NCBI RefSeq assembly: GCF_963920925.1
Contig: NZ_CAWUDI010000026.1
Span: 57,642 to 121,641, forward strand
Reading direction: 5' to 3'
DNA: 64,000 nucleotides
Origin: Rivularia sp963920925
Lineage (GTDB): Bacteria; Cyanobacteriota; Cyanobacteriia; Cyanobacteriales; Nostocaceae
In this document: one piece after another, positions 27,479 to 36,100 of the stretch
Layout of the letters: each line of letters begins with the position of its first letter
How positions within the stretch are numbered: position 1 is the stretch's first letter
Notes under the pieces: generated by a model
The model's database searches: none
Seen by the model: the letters and a program-made list of their open reading frames with translations, nothing else
Told to the model about the DNA's origin: nothing
Program-made: the position numbers and the translations under genes

Positions 27479-28902
27479 TTCAACCTTCAACCGTAAAGCC
27501 ATTAGAGCAGTTAGACGCAAAGAATTATCATAACTATGAGTCAATTAATAAATCGCAACCAACTATTGCTTTACTACACTGTTACGATTTGATTGATGAT
27601 TTCTTAGATAGTATCAACATTTCCTTTGAAGATTATTGTCAAGAATTTATCGGTAGCTGGACTTTTGGATACATTAATGCTCTTAAAGAGGTTGGTGTCA
27701 AAACAATATTATTTTGCATTTCAACCACTGTTGACAAACCAACTCGTTTTATTCATCAACCCACTGGCACCGAGATGTGCGTACTGCCTCCTTCTCGGAT
27801 GTATCATGCTTATCGTTCCTTGCGACGCAAATCCCTAAATATGTATGGTGCGAAAGAAAATCAATCTTTTAAAGATGTAGAAGATAATAACAGCAGTCGT
27901 CGTTCCTTCCTTACACCATTAAAGGATTTAGCCAAAAGTTTCGGAACTTATTTATGTACGCCTTTAAGCTTGCTAGCAGAAGAACTAAAACGTGAAAACT
28001 GTCAAGCTATTTTATGTCAAGAATACGAATATGCTCGTTTTGATACTTGCGTACTCTTAGGCAAATTAATTAATTTACCAGTCTTTGCAACCTTTCAGGG
28101 AGGCGATAAAACTCAAAGTATTTTAGAAGCATCTGTAAGACGGCTTTCTATTAATACTTGTGAGGGTTTAATTATTGCCACGCAAACCGAAATTGAGCGC
28201 GTTCGGAATGATTACAACATAGCTTCTGATAAAATAGCTCGCATTTTTAATCCATTAGAAATTAACACATGGCAGGCAATTGATCGCCAGCAAGCAAGGG
28301 CGATTTTAGGAATTCCTGCTGATGCGAAAGTGGTTGTTTGGCATGGAAGGATTGAAATAGAGCGGAAGGGGCTTGATGTTCTATTGGATGCTTGGCAACA
28401 ATTGTGCGATCGCTGTTCAAACGAAAATTTTCAGCTACTAATAATAGGAACTGGTTCAGAAGCAAATCGCTTGCAGCAGCGCATTACAAATATGAAACTG
28501 CGCGGGGTGAAGTGGAGAAACGAATTTGTTAGCGATCGCACTGTGCTGCAACAATATCTTTCAGCAGCTGACGTTTACGCTTTCCCCTCGCGACTAGAAG
28601 GTTTTCCCCTTGCACCCATCGAAGCTATGTCCTGCGGTTTACCCGTGGTAGCCGCTGATGCTCCCGGTGTCCCCGACATTTTTGAAGGTGGCGAGGCTCA
28701 CGGTGGAATAGTTGTACCTCGTGGAGATAGTAAAGCCTTAGTATCTGGGCTGCGTCGGGTATTAGAGGATGAAACTTTAAGAACTCAGTTAAGTCGCAAT
28801 GCTCGCCGTCGCGCTGAAAATTGTTTTGCTCCTAAAACTGTCGGTAAGAAATTACGGGATGTCCTCTTAAACACAGATGAAATGTTAAAGGTTAAAGGTT
28901 AA
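27475..28902 (+). CDS. Family 4 glycosyltransferase
   Basis: A 475-residue GT-B enzyme, longer than its neighbours because of an insert in the N-terminal domain (about 110-160, including NNSSRRSFLTPLKDLAKSFG). The C-terminal domain has VVWHGRIEIERKGLDVLLDA for the nucleotide end and SRLEGFPLAPIEAMSCGLPVV, with the E-x7-E donor motif. It overlaps the previous GT2 stop by 4 bp, so both are made together. Its 3' end runs into a short repeat (atgttaaaggttaaaggtta). It is expected to be a retaining transferase acting on the same lipid-linked glycan; donor unknown. Confidence 0.88.
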   Translation: MIQPSTVKPLEQLDAKNYHNYESINKSQPTIALLHCYDLIDDFLDSINISFEDYCQEFIGSWTFGYINALKEVGVKTILFCISTTVDKPTRFIHQPTGTEMCVLPPSRMYHAYRSLRRKSLNMYGAKENQSFKDVEDNNSSRRSFLTPLKDLAKSFGTYLCTPLSLLAEELKRENCQAILCQEYEYARFDTCVLLGKLINLPVFATFQGGDKTQSILEASVRRLSINTCEGLIIATQTEIERVRNDYNIASDKIARIFNPLEINTWQAIDRQQARAILGIPADAKVVVWHGRIEIERKGLDVLLDAWQQLCDRCSNENFQLLIIGTGSEANRLQQRITNMKLRGVKWRNEFVSDRTVLQQYLSAADVYAFPSRLEGFPLAPIEAMSCGLPVVAADAPGVPDIFEGGEAHGGIVVPRGDSKALVSGLRRVLEDETLRTQLSRNARRRAENCFAPKTVGKKLRDVLLNTDEMLKVKG

Positions 28903-28940
28903 AAATCAATGCCCCATTCCCCATTCCCACTTTCGTTAAA

Positions 28941-30209
28941 ATGCTGAACAAAAAATTAACAACCAACAAATTAAAACAAATATTATCAGGTCAATATATC
29001 CGTAATGTTGGTTGGCTTGGTGGAGCAGAACTGGTAAATCGTGTCTTCCGCTTGGGAACAACGGTTACTTTAGCTCGGATGTTCAGCCCAGAAGACTACG
29101 GGTTAATGGCAATTATTTATACAGTTTTTGAGTTTGCTAATGTCTTGATGCTCAGAGGTGGAATTGGAGCCCAAATTATTCAAGCCCCGGAGCAAGATGT
29201 CAAAGCGATATGCAACACATCGTACTGGTTAAATTGGATTTTGTGCGGCTCGATTTTTATCATCCAATGTCTTGCATCCTCTTCTATTGCTAAGTTTTAT
29301 GGAAAAGAACAATTAGTCTTACCAATTTGTGTAGCAGCAGTCACATACTTGATGTTTCCGTTATACATGGTTCATTTAGCCATAATTGAACGAGAAAATC
29401 GCTTAAAAATTACAGCTTTATGTAATGCTTCTCAGTCATTTGTCAGCAATACAATTACTGTGATTCTTGCGCTTTTAGGTATGGGGATATGGTCTATAGT
29501 TTGGGCTATGGTTTTAACAACTCCAGTGTGGATTATAATTACCTGGAAAAATCATAATTGGCGACCACCTAAATATTTCTCCTTAGAAGGATGGCGAAAG
29601 ATTGTTAGTTTTGGAGGTAATTTACTTGGTATTGAGTTGTTATACAAAATTAGAGGAAATATAGATTACCTAATAATTGGAAGATTTTTAGGAGTTGAAG
29701 CATTAGGAATTTATTATTTCGCTTTTAATGCTGGATTGGGAATTAGCATGAACGTAATTAACACATTCAACTCAGCTTTATTCCCTTATTTGTGCGAAGT
29801 ACGAGATAACACAACTTTACTCAGAGAAAGATTTTTTAGCAGTGTAAAAAAGATTTGCATAATTGTATTTCCCTTGATTATTCTCCAATCAAGTTTGGCT
29901 CCATTTTATGTACCAATTATTTTTGGACAAAAATGGACATCTGCAATTCCCATATTAGTAATCATTTGTCTCTCCGCTTTACCTATACCAATTGATAATG
30001 CCGTTTATCACTTACTAAATTCAGTAGGTAAACCTCATATAAGTTTGTATTGGAGTATAATCAAAACTTTGATATTTTCAACATTAGCTTTATTTGTTGT
30101 GAAATGGGGAATTTTAGCGGTAGCAATATTAGTCTTAACTTTTCAAATTGTTACTGTACCCTTATATAGTGTTTGGGCTATCAAATACATATTAAAACAA
30201 AGAGAATAA
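28941..30209 (+). CDS. Wzx-type lipopolysaccharide/polysaccharide flippase (MOP superfamily)
   Basis: A 422-residue integral membrane protein with about twelve hydrophobic helices. The N-terminal GWLGGAELVNRVFRLGTTVT and ARMFSPEDYGLMAIIYTVFE are typical of the polysaccharide-synthase/Wzx branch (PF13440/PF01943). Members move undecaprenyl-diphosphate-linked repeat units across the inner membrane. Here it sits among glycosyltransferases, a polymerase-type protein and a co-polymerase, which completes the Wzx/Wzy set. It starts 38 bp after the GT4 gene. Substrate specificity is not readable. Confidence 0.9.
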   Translation: MLNKKLTTNKLKQILSGQYIRNVGWLGGAELVNRVFRLGTTVTLARMFSPEDYGLMAIIYTVFEFANVLMLRGGIGAQIIQAPEQDVKAICNTSYWLNWILCGSIFIIQCLASSSIAKFYGKEQLVLPICVAAVTYLMFPLYMVHLAIIERENRLKITALCNASQSFVSNTITVILALLGMGIWSIVWAMVLTTPVWIIITWKNHNWRPPKYFSLEGWRKIVSFGGNLLGIELLYKIRGNIDYLIIGRFLGVEALGIYYFAFNAGLGISMNVINTFNSALFPYLCEVRDNTTLLRERFFSSVKKICIIVFPLIILQSSLAPFYVPIIFGQKWTSAIPILVIICLSALPIPIDNAVYHLLNSVGKPHISLYWSIIKTLIFSTLALFVVKWGILAVAILVLTFQIVTVPLYSVWAIKYILKQRE

Positions 30210-30331
30210 GTACTATTAGATATATCTTTTATTTATGCTTCAAATACTTAATAGTTTGGCATCACAGCTACTGTAAATTTATATTTTTTCTTGATCGTAC
30301 TTTGCAGTTGTTTTTATCAAGGAGTTTATTC

Positions 30332-31357
30332 GTGAAAATTCTAATCGCAGGTTGGTTTAGCTACGAATTATGCAATGTTACCGCTGGTGACTTAATGGCG
30401 CGAGACATAGTTTGCGAATGGGTCAAAAGTGCTGGGTATCCTTATGATGTCGCTGTAGTTCCCCCCTTAGCAGACGGTGTTAATTGGCGTTCGGTAGATC
30501 CTAAAAACTATTCACACGTTATCTTTGTATGCGGTCCTTTCCCTTATATGAAATTAACTACTGAATTTGTAGAATACTTTAATTCCAGTAGACTTATTGG
30601 TATTGACCTTTCCATGATTGAGTCAATTGATGCTTGGAATCCTTTTGATGTACTAATAGAACGAGATAGTTCTGCCACTTCACATCCAGACATTACCTTG
30701 ATTTCTCAGCAGAAAAAAGTACCAGTTGTAGGTGTTATTTTGGTTCATCCACAAGATGAATATAAAAATAAAGGTAAACATCATATTGCCAACGAAGCGA
30801 TTAATCGACTAATTGCTTCGCGAGAAATGGTAGCAGTACCTATAGATACAGGTTTAGATCCAAATACAACAAATCTTCGTACTGCTGCCGAGATTGACTC
30901 GCTTATAGCTCGTATGGATTTTGTTGTAACTACACGGCTACATGGTACTGTATTAGCTCTTAAAAACGGAGTTCCAGCAATAGCTATAGATGCAATTTCT
31001 GGTGGTGCTAAAGTGCTGCGTCAAGCCCAAACAATTGGTTGGTCTTGCGTGTTTTCTATTGATAATCTTTCAGATGAGGATTTGCATCAAGCTTTTGAAT
31101 ACTGTCAAACAGAAGAAGCACGAATTAAAGCCTTAGAATGCCGCGATAATGCGATCGAGGTTATTGAACAAATACGAGATAAATTACTTTGGAGTTTGGA
31201 TAAAAAAAACTTGCAAAGTGCAAGAGTTTGGCGCAAAGAAGCCCTTGATAATTCATTACTAGAAACACCAAAACCAAGTATTACAGAATTAGCTTTACAT
31301 CAAGCAAGAGAACTGAAAAAAGGGACTATAAAGTTTCTTGTAAAACAAATCCAATAA
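30332..31357 (+). CDS. Polysaccharide pyruvyl transferase family protein
   Basis: A 341-residue protein of the PF04230 family (CsaB/WcaK-like), which adds pyruvate ketals from phosphoenolpyruvate to sugars. It begins VKILIAGWFSYELCNVTAGD, and the C-terminal half has the hallmark TTRLHGTVLALKNGVPAIAI with the conserved R-L-H-G. I chose the GTG at 30332 because AAGGAG at 30319-30324 lies 7 nt upstream and the protein fold starts there. The frame is open back to 30173, but that part overlaps the flippase gene and is not family-like. Pyruvylation would give the polysaccharide negative charge and, in S-layer systems, creates the ligand for SLH domains; the porin at 1.3 kb carries an SLH domain, though no link is shown. 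Confidence 0.87.
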   Translation: MKILIAGWFSYELCNVTAGDLMARDIVCEWVKSAGYPYDVAVVPPLADGVNWRSVDPKNYSHVIFVCGPFPYMKLTTEFVEYFNSSRLIGIDLSMIESIDAWNPFDVLIERDSSATSHPDITLISQQKKVPVVGVILVHPQDEYKNKGKHHIANEAINRLIASREMVAVPIDTGLDPNTTNLRTAAEIDSLIARMDFVVTTRLHGTVLALKNGVPAIAIDAISGGAKVLRQAQTIGWSCVFSIDNLSDEDLHQAFEYCQTEEARIKALECRDNAIEVIEQIRDKLLWSLDKKNLQSARVWRKEALDNSLLETPKPSITELALHQARELKKGTIKFLVKQIQ

Positions 31358-31413
31358 TTTTAATTAATTAATTAATCTTGAATATATATTTACTCCAGTT
31401 AGTATGTAACGTA

Positions 31414-32331
31414 ATGCCAACTATATCTGTTGTAATTCCTGCTTATAATGCCGAACGCACTATTATAGAAACTATCCAATCCGTTCAGCAACAAACATTT
31501 TCTGACTTTGAAATTATCGTAATTAATGACGGTTCTATAGATAGAACAATAGAACTATTAGGAACCATTGCAGATCAAAGAATAAAAGTTTTTTCTTATG
31601 AAAATGCTGGACTTCCAACAGCCCGCAATCGTGGTATAAAAAATGCGGGTGGAGAATTCATCGCTTTTCTAGATGCTGATGATATGTGGACACCTGACAA
31701 ATTGCAATTACAACTTGCAGCTTTAGAAAATCATCCAGATGCAGCGGTTGCTTATAGTTGGAATTATTTTAAATACGAAAAAGAAGAGGATTCATATGCA
31801 GATTGTTCTAGTTTTTTTGAGGGTAATGTTTATGAGGATTTATTAGTCAAAAATTTTGTGCAAAACGGCTCTAATCCTTTAATCCGTAAGCAAGTAATTG
31901 ATACTGTAGGTTTTTTCGATCCTACACTCAAATCTTGTGAAGATTGGGATTTTTATTTGCGGTTAGCAGCTAAGTGGAATTTTGCTTTAGTACAAAAACC
32001 TCAAGTTATCTATCGTCAATCTTCCAATTCCATGACATCTAAAATAGATGTGATGAAAAAGTATATGCTGATTGTGATTGATAGAGCATTTACAGAAGCT
32101 CCCAAGGAATTACAATATTTGAAAAAACAAAGTATTGCTTGGGTACATAACTATATTGCCCATCAGTACTTAAAATACACAACAAACCGGACTAAAGATT
32201 TAAATTTGGCTGGTTACGAATTGTGTAGCGCTATTTACATATATCCAAAAGTGGTACTAGAGCAGTACACTCAAGGGCTAATTCGGCACTTTTTAAAAAA
32301 ATGCTTAGCCGTGCAATTTGATATTATTTAG
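31414..32331 (+). CDS. Family 2 glycosyltransferase (tandem copy 1)
   Basis: A 305-residue GT2 enzyme starting MPTISVVIPAYNAERTIIET, with IIVINDGSIDRTIE, the DxD-type AFLDADDMWTPDKLQ and the conserved SCEDWDFYLRLAAKW. It is the first of three head-to-tail copies. Long stretches are nearly the same as copy 2 at both protein and DNA level (for example NPLIRKQVIDTVGFFDPTLK and VMKKYMLIVIDRAFTEAPKE). The ATG at 31414 is preferred over an open but unconserved 12-codon extension. Its 3' end and the 21-bp spacer to copy 2 are repeated between copies 2 and 3, so the duplication unit covers gene plus spacer. Confidence 0.9.
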   Translation: MPTISVVIPAYNAERTIIETIQSVQQQTFSDFEIIVINDGSIDRTIELLGTIADQRIKVFSYENAGLPTARNRGIKNAGGEFIAFLDADDMWTPDKLQLQLAALENHPDAAVAYSWNYFKYEKEEDSYADCSSFFEGNVYEDLLVKNFVQNGSNPLIRKQVIDTVGFFDPTLKSCEDWDFYLRLAAKWNFALVQKPQVIYRQSSNSMTSKIDVMKKYMLIVIDRAFTEAPKELQYLKKQSIAWVHNYIAHQYLKYTTNRTKDLNLAGYELCSAIYIYPKVVLEQYTQGLIRHFLKKCLAVQFDII

Positions 32332-32352
32332 TTGTACCTAATTATTAGTATT

Positions 32353-33282
32353 ATGAAAATGGAAGTGCCTAAAATATCTATAGTCATTCCTGCGTACAAT
32401 GCCGAATCTACTATTACAGAGACAATAGAATCGGTTCAAAAGCAAACCTTTTCCGATTTTGAAGTAATCATAGTCGATGATGGTTCTACCGATAAAACAG
32501 TTGAAGTTATAAATAACATTCATGATGAGAGAATAAAGGTTATCTCCTATGAAAATGGGGGGAATGCATTAGCTCGAAATCGTGGGATCAAAAATGCCAA
32601 AGGAGAATTCATTGCTTTTATAGATGCTGATGATATGTGGACACCTGATAAACTGGAATTGCAACTTGCAGCTTTAAAAAAGTATCCAGAAGCAGGGATT
32701 GCATATAGTTGGACTTATTTTAAATACGAGAAAGAAGAAGATTCTTATGCAGATTGTTCTAGTTTTTTTGAAGGTAATGTTTATAGAGACTTATTAGTTA
32801 AAAATTTTTTGCAGAACGGATCTAACCCCTTAATTCGCAAGCAAGTAATTGATAGTATAGGTTTTTTCGATCCTACACTCAAATGTTCTGTGGATTGGGA
32901 TTTTTATTTGCGGCTAGCAGCTAAGTGTAATTTTGTTTTGGTACAAAAACCTCAAGTTATCTATCGTCAATCTTCCAGTTCTATCACATCCAAAACAGAT
33001 GTGATGAAAAAATATATGCTGATTGTAATTGATAGAGCATTTACAGAAGCTCCCAAGGAATTACAACATTTGAAAAAGCAGAGTATTGCTTGGGTACATA
33101 ACTATATTGCACACCAGCATTTAAAATATAAAACTAACCAGATTAAAGATTTAAGTTTAGTTGGATATGAATTATGTCAAGCTACTTACATATATCCAAA
33201 AATTTTATTAGAAGCATACACTCAAAGTCTGATTAGGCAATTTTTAAAAAGGTGCTTATCCGTACAATTTGATCTTATTTAG
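32353..33282 (+). CDS. Family 2 glycosyltransferase (tandem copy 2)
   Basis: A 309-residue GT2 enzyme starting MKMEVPKISIVIPAYNAEST, with VIIVDDGSTDKTVEV and AFIDADDMWTPDKLE. In place of the SCEDWD stretch of copy 1 it has KCSVDWDFYLRLAAK. It resembles copy 1 over its C-terminal two thirds and copy 3 over its N-terminal third (both start MKM and read PKISIVIPAYNAESTITET), a mosaic that suggests recombination between copies. The ATG at 32353 is chosen by match to copy 3; a TTG at 32332 would only add unconserved residues. Confidence 0.9.
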   Translation: MKMEVPKISIVIPAYNAESTITETIESVQKQTFSDFEVIIVDDGSTDKTVEVINNIHDERIKVISYENGGNALARNRGIKNAKGEFIAFIDADDMWTPDKLELQLAALKKYPEAGIAYSWTYFKYEKEEDSYADCSSFFEGNVYRDLLVKNFLQNGSNPLIRKQVIDSIGFFDPTLKCSVDWDFYLRLAAKCNFVLVQKPQVIYRQSSSSITSKTDVMKKYMLIVIDRAFTEAPKELQHLKKQSIAWVHNYIAHQHLKYKTNQIKDLSLVGYELCQATYIYPKILLEAYTQSLIRQFLKRCLSVQFDLI

Positions 33283-33303
33283 TTATACCTGATTACTAGT
33301 ATT

Positions 33304-34251
33304 ATGAAAATGAAAGCACCTAAGATATCTATTGTCATTCCTGCTTACAATGCCGAATCTACGATTACAGAGACAATAGAGTCGGTTCAAAAACAAACTT
33401 TTTCTGATTTTGAAGTAATTATTATTGATGATGGTTCAACTGACAAAACCGTTGAAATCATAAATAAAATTGATGATGAGAGAATAAAAGTTATCTCCTA
33501 TGAAAATGGAGGAGTATCCACCGCTCGTAATCGGGGAATATCTCATGCAAATGGAGAGTTTATTGCATTTATTGATGCTGATGACTTGTGGACAATTGAT
33601 AAATTAGAACTTCAACTAGCAGCTTTAGAAAAGTATCCAGAAGCAGGAGTTGCCTATAGCTGGACTTATTTTATGTACGAGCAAGGTAAAGTTATCAAAC
33701 CAGGTCATCCGGTATACTTTAAAGGTGATGTATATTCAAATCTATTAGTAGAAAATTTCCTTGCTCACGGATCTAACCCTCTAGTTCGTCGTGAGGTTAT
33801 TGATTGCGTTGGGGGATATGATTCTAACTTTCCCCATTGTGCAGATTGGGACTTTTATCTGCGTTTAGCTTCATATTGTCATTTTGCTTTAGTTCCTAAG
33901 CACCAAATTTATTATCGTCAATCTTCTGGTTCAATGACATCAAAAATTGATGGTATCGAAAAACAGTTGTTGATGATGTTTGAAAAAACTTTTAAAGCTG
34001 CCCCACCAGAATACCAATATCTGAGAAATCGCAGTTTAGCTTGGGTTTATCAATATTTTACGCACCAATATTTAGAATATAGTACCGATCTGAGTGGGAT
34101 TAATCAAGCTAGGAAAAAACTGTGGAAAGCTATCCGTCTACATCCACAAATTTTGTTCGGAGTTTATGCCCAAAGTTTGATTAGGTGGCTAATTAAAAGA
34201 TGGATAAAAATGCAGCCTATATTCTTAATAAAGCAGGATAAGCACTGTTGA
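33304..34251 (+). CDS. Family 2 glycosyltransferase (tandem copy 3)
   Basis: A 315-residue GT2 enzyme starting MKMKAPKISIVIPAYNAEST, with VIIIDDGSTDKTVEI, AFIDADDLWTIDKLE and HCADWDFYLRLASYC. Its N-terminal third matches copy 2 almost exactly, while the middle (YEQGKVIKPGHPVYFKGDVY) and the C-terminus have diverged, so its acceptor preference may differ. It is the last gene of the plus-strand polysaccharide cluster and is followed by a bidirectional hairpin region and then a convergent gene. Confidence 0.9.
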   Translation: MKMKAPKISIVIPAYNAESTITETIESVQKQTFSDFEVIIIDDGSTDKTVEIINKIDDERIKVISYENGGVSTARNRGISHANGEFIAFIDADDLWTIDKLELQLAALEKYPEAGVAYSWTYFMYEQGKVIKPGHPVYFKGDVYSNLLVENFLAHGSNPLVRREVIDCVGGYDSNFPHCADWDFYLRLASYCHFALVPKHQIYYRQSSGSMTSKIDGIEKQLLMMFEKTFKAAPPEYQYLRNRSLAWVYQYFTHQYLEYSTDLSGINQARKKLWKAIRLHPQILFGVYAQSLIRWLIKRWIKMQPIFLIKQDKHC

Positions 34252-34325
34252 ATTTTATATTATCTTCTCAAATATCTTGCAAAATGAACTTCACCTACTC
34301 GCGGGGGCACGCAGTAATTGCAGTA

Positions 34326-34395
34326 GTAGGTTGGGTTAGACGCACAAGTAATCTTTATAGTTGATGAAGAGTTTAAGTTGCGTCGTAACCCAACA
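34326..34395 (+). repeat. Dispersed ~70-bp palindromic repeat, copy 1 (gtaggttgggttagacgc)
   Basis: gtaggttgggttagacgc at 34326-34343 and gcgtcgtaacccaaca at 34380-34395 form imperfect inverted arms around a 36-nt centre that includes gttgatgaagagttt. A second copy in the same orientation lies at 38853-38919. The two copies bracket the dynamin-like gene pair. Confidence 0.75.
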
Positions 34396-34448
34396 TTTAC
34401 GTTTAGGTTTTATATCATAAGCCAGGGAGCAAGATATTATCAAAGCTA

Positions 34449-34465
34449 GGGAGCAAGATGCTCCC
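34449..34465. terminator. Hairpin between convergent genes, candidate bidirectional terminator
   Basis: GGGAGCA-aga-TGCTCCC forms a perfect 7-bp stem between the end of GT2 copy 3 and the end of the minus-strand gene at 34488. The phrase agggagcaagat also occurs just upstream (34423-34434), so it may belong to a repeat family too. Confidence 0.45.
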
Positions 34466-34487
34466 ACTACCAATATTTTTATAAAAC

Positions 34488-35951
34488 TTATACAGCTACA
34501 GCCTCGAGTAATTCATCTTCTACATTCGATTCATCCCTAATATTGAAGTAATAATAGAGATTTGCAACCGTTAAATCGGAAGCTTGCTCTAAATTATCTG
34601 TAACCAATATTTTATAACCAGCAGCTTTTGCTTGTAGATTTATGTAATTTTCGTAATCTCTACGCAAATCTGGCTGAAACATAAATCTTAATTGATCCCG
34701 TAAAGAGTAATAATGCGATTTTTCGCTTAAGTTTTCGTATATAACTTGTTCTGGTGGTACAGATAAAGAAGTTGAAGTTGATGTAATTTCTTCAGTTTCC
34801 GAACTATTGAAATCGCTACTATTCAAAAGTTCAAGCTCGGAAGTAGAAAGATTTCGCATCCAATCAATTTGATTTTGCCAAGTTTCAACAACAGCTAAAT
34901 CGTGATTGCGAATACGGCTCATTTCTGGGAAAAGGAAATTTAGCTCGTCTTTCGAGGTACAAGAATTAATAATTGTGGAAGCGTTTTCGCAAATGTGATT
35001 TTTGAGGTGATAAAGGCGATCGCTAACTGCGGACATTTCATTTTGTAGTTGATAGGTAGTAACAATCGCTTGCTCTATAGCCCAAGCGCATTCTAAACGA
35101 CGAAGTTGTCCTGCTGCACAAGTTTCTCCTAATAATTGAGGGTTTGTGTAGCTTGCTAATGCTTGATATAACATTCCTCGTACTGCATCGATTTCAGCGT
35201 TTCTGCGGCTGTCATCTTGTATTTGCATCGCAGAGCGAAACCGTTGCAAAGCTTGAGTAAATAAGCCATAAGCTTGTACCAAAACTACGCGATGTTGTTC
35301 AAATTTAATATCTTGAGCAACTTGTTCAATAACTTGTCTAATTTCTGCACCTTGATCTCTGAGGGCTTGTTTTAAGTCGATGAAACCGTTTTTGACTTCC
35401 AAGCGCATTTGTTTTACGTCTTCGCGAAGCTTCAATGTTTGCTGTAAATTAATCGCTGATAGTGCGATAGTTGCTACCGTTCCCACTCCTATTAATGCGG
35501 TGGTTGCTTGCAAAACTCCTACGCTTGTTTGTAACGCGGCTAATCCGGCTTTTACTACAGCAATTTGTCGATAGGTTTCTTGAAAACCCATATGGTTCTG
35601 AACCATACCCGCTCCTTGGGTTGCAATTCCTGCAACATTAGTTGCTTGGACGACACCTAAACCTTGCTGTACTATTTTTACACCCGTTTTTGCTGCATCG
35701 AACTTCTGTTGAGTTTCTGGAAGATTAATATGGCTATCAAGTGTATGTACTCCTTTGATTAAGAACTGAAGAGGCGTAATCAAAGGGGATAAAGGAGTAT
35801 CTTCTAATTTTGCACCAATCGCACGAGCAACGAATTCATTAGTCTCCTTATCCCGTACTATTCCGATAGGTCCTTGTTTAGTTACAACTAACATAAATTT
35901 ACCGGCATCAATTTTATCTTGAACGTCACGTGGAAACTCAAAATTCAACAT
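34488..35951 (-). CDS. Unrecognised protein with hydrophobic and coiled-coil region, divergent from a dynamin-like gene
   Basis: I do not recognise this 487-residue protein. The N-terminal 60 residues look like a small folded domain (FMLVVTKQGPIGIVRDKETN). Residues about 85-170 are rich in Ala, Gly, Val and Gln, with a hydrophobic core (TALIGVGTVATIALSAI at about 151-167) that could be a membrane hairpin or glycine-zipper helix. An amphipathic coiled coil follows (about 170-220; LREDVKQMRLEVKNGFIDLK). The C-terminal half is helical with an acidic Ser/Thr-rich linker (SSDFNSSETEEITSTSTSLS) near 383-402. There is no signal peptide and no enzyme motif. It is divergent from the GTPase gene across 149 bp, so both could share a promoter region. 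A membrane-bound partner of the GTPase is inference. Confidence 0.7.
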   Translation of the reverse strand: MLNFEFPRDVQDKIDAGKFMLVVTKQGPIGIVRDKETNEFVARAIGAKLEDTPLSPLITPLQFLIKGVHTLDSHINLPETQQKFDAAKTGVKIVQQGLGVVQATNVAGIATQGAGMVQNHMGFQETYRQIAVVKAGLAALQTSVGVLQATTALIGVGTVATIALSAINLQQTLKLREDVKQMRLEVKNGFIDLKQALRDQGAEIRQVIEQVAQDIKFEQHRVVLVQAYGLFTQALQRFRSAMQIQDDSRRNAEIDAVRGMLYQALASYTNPQLLGETCAAGQLRRLECAWAIEQAIVTTYQLQNEMSAVSDRLYHLKNHICENASTIINSCTSKDELNFLFPEMSRIRNHDLAVVETWQNQIDWMRNLSTSELELLNSSDFNSSETEEITSTSTSLSVPPEQVIYENLSEKSHYYSLRDQLRFMFQPDLRRDYENYINLQAKAAGYKILVTDNLEQASDLTVANLYYYFNIRDESNVEDELLEAVAV

Positions 35952-36100
35952 ATAATTTTTCTCTTCTTAAAAAATTCATCATTAATTTAAACCTAGCTGC
36001 TACTGATCGAAGCAAGTAACCGTATTTACACAGTACATAGATAAATTTTGCTTAAAACTGGGAATACTAAGTACGGAAAAGCTTAATCAAAGTTAGTTCT

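Noticed and set aside
30173..30331. 53-residue N-terminal extension of the pyruvyl transferase
   Set aside because: It overlaps the flippase gene, lacks a ribosome binding site, and a good AAGGAG precedes the GTG at 30332.
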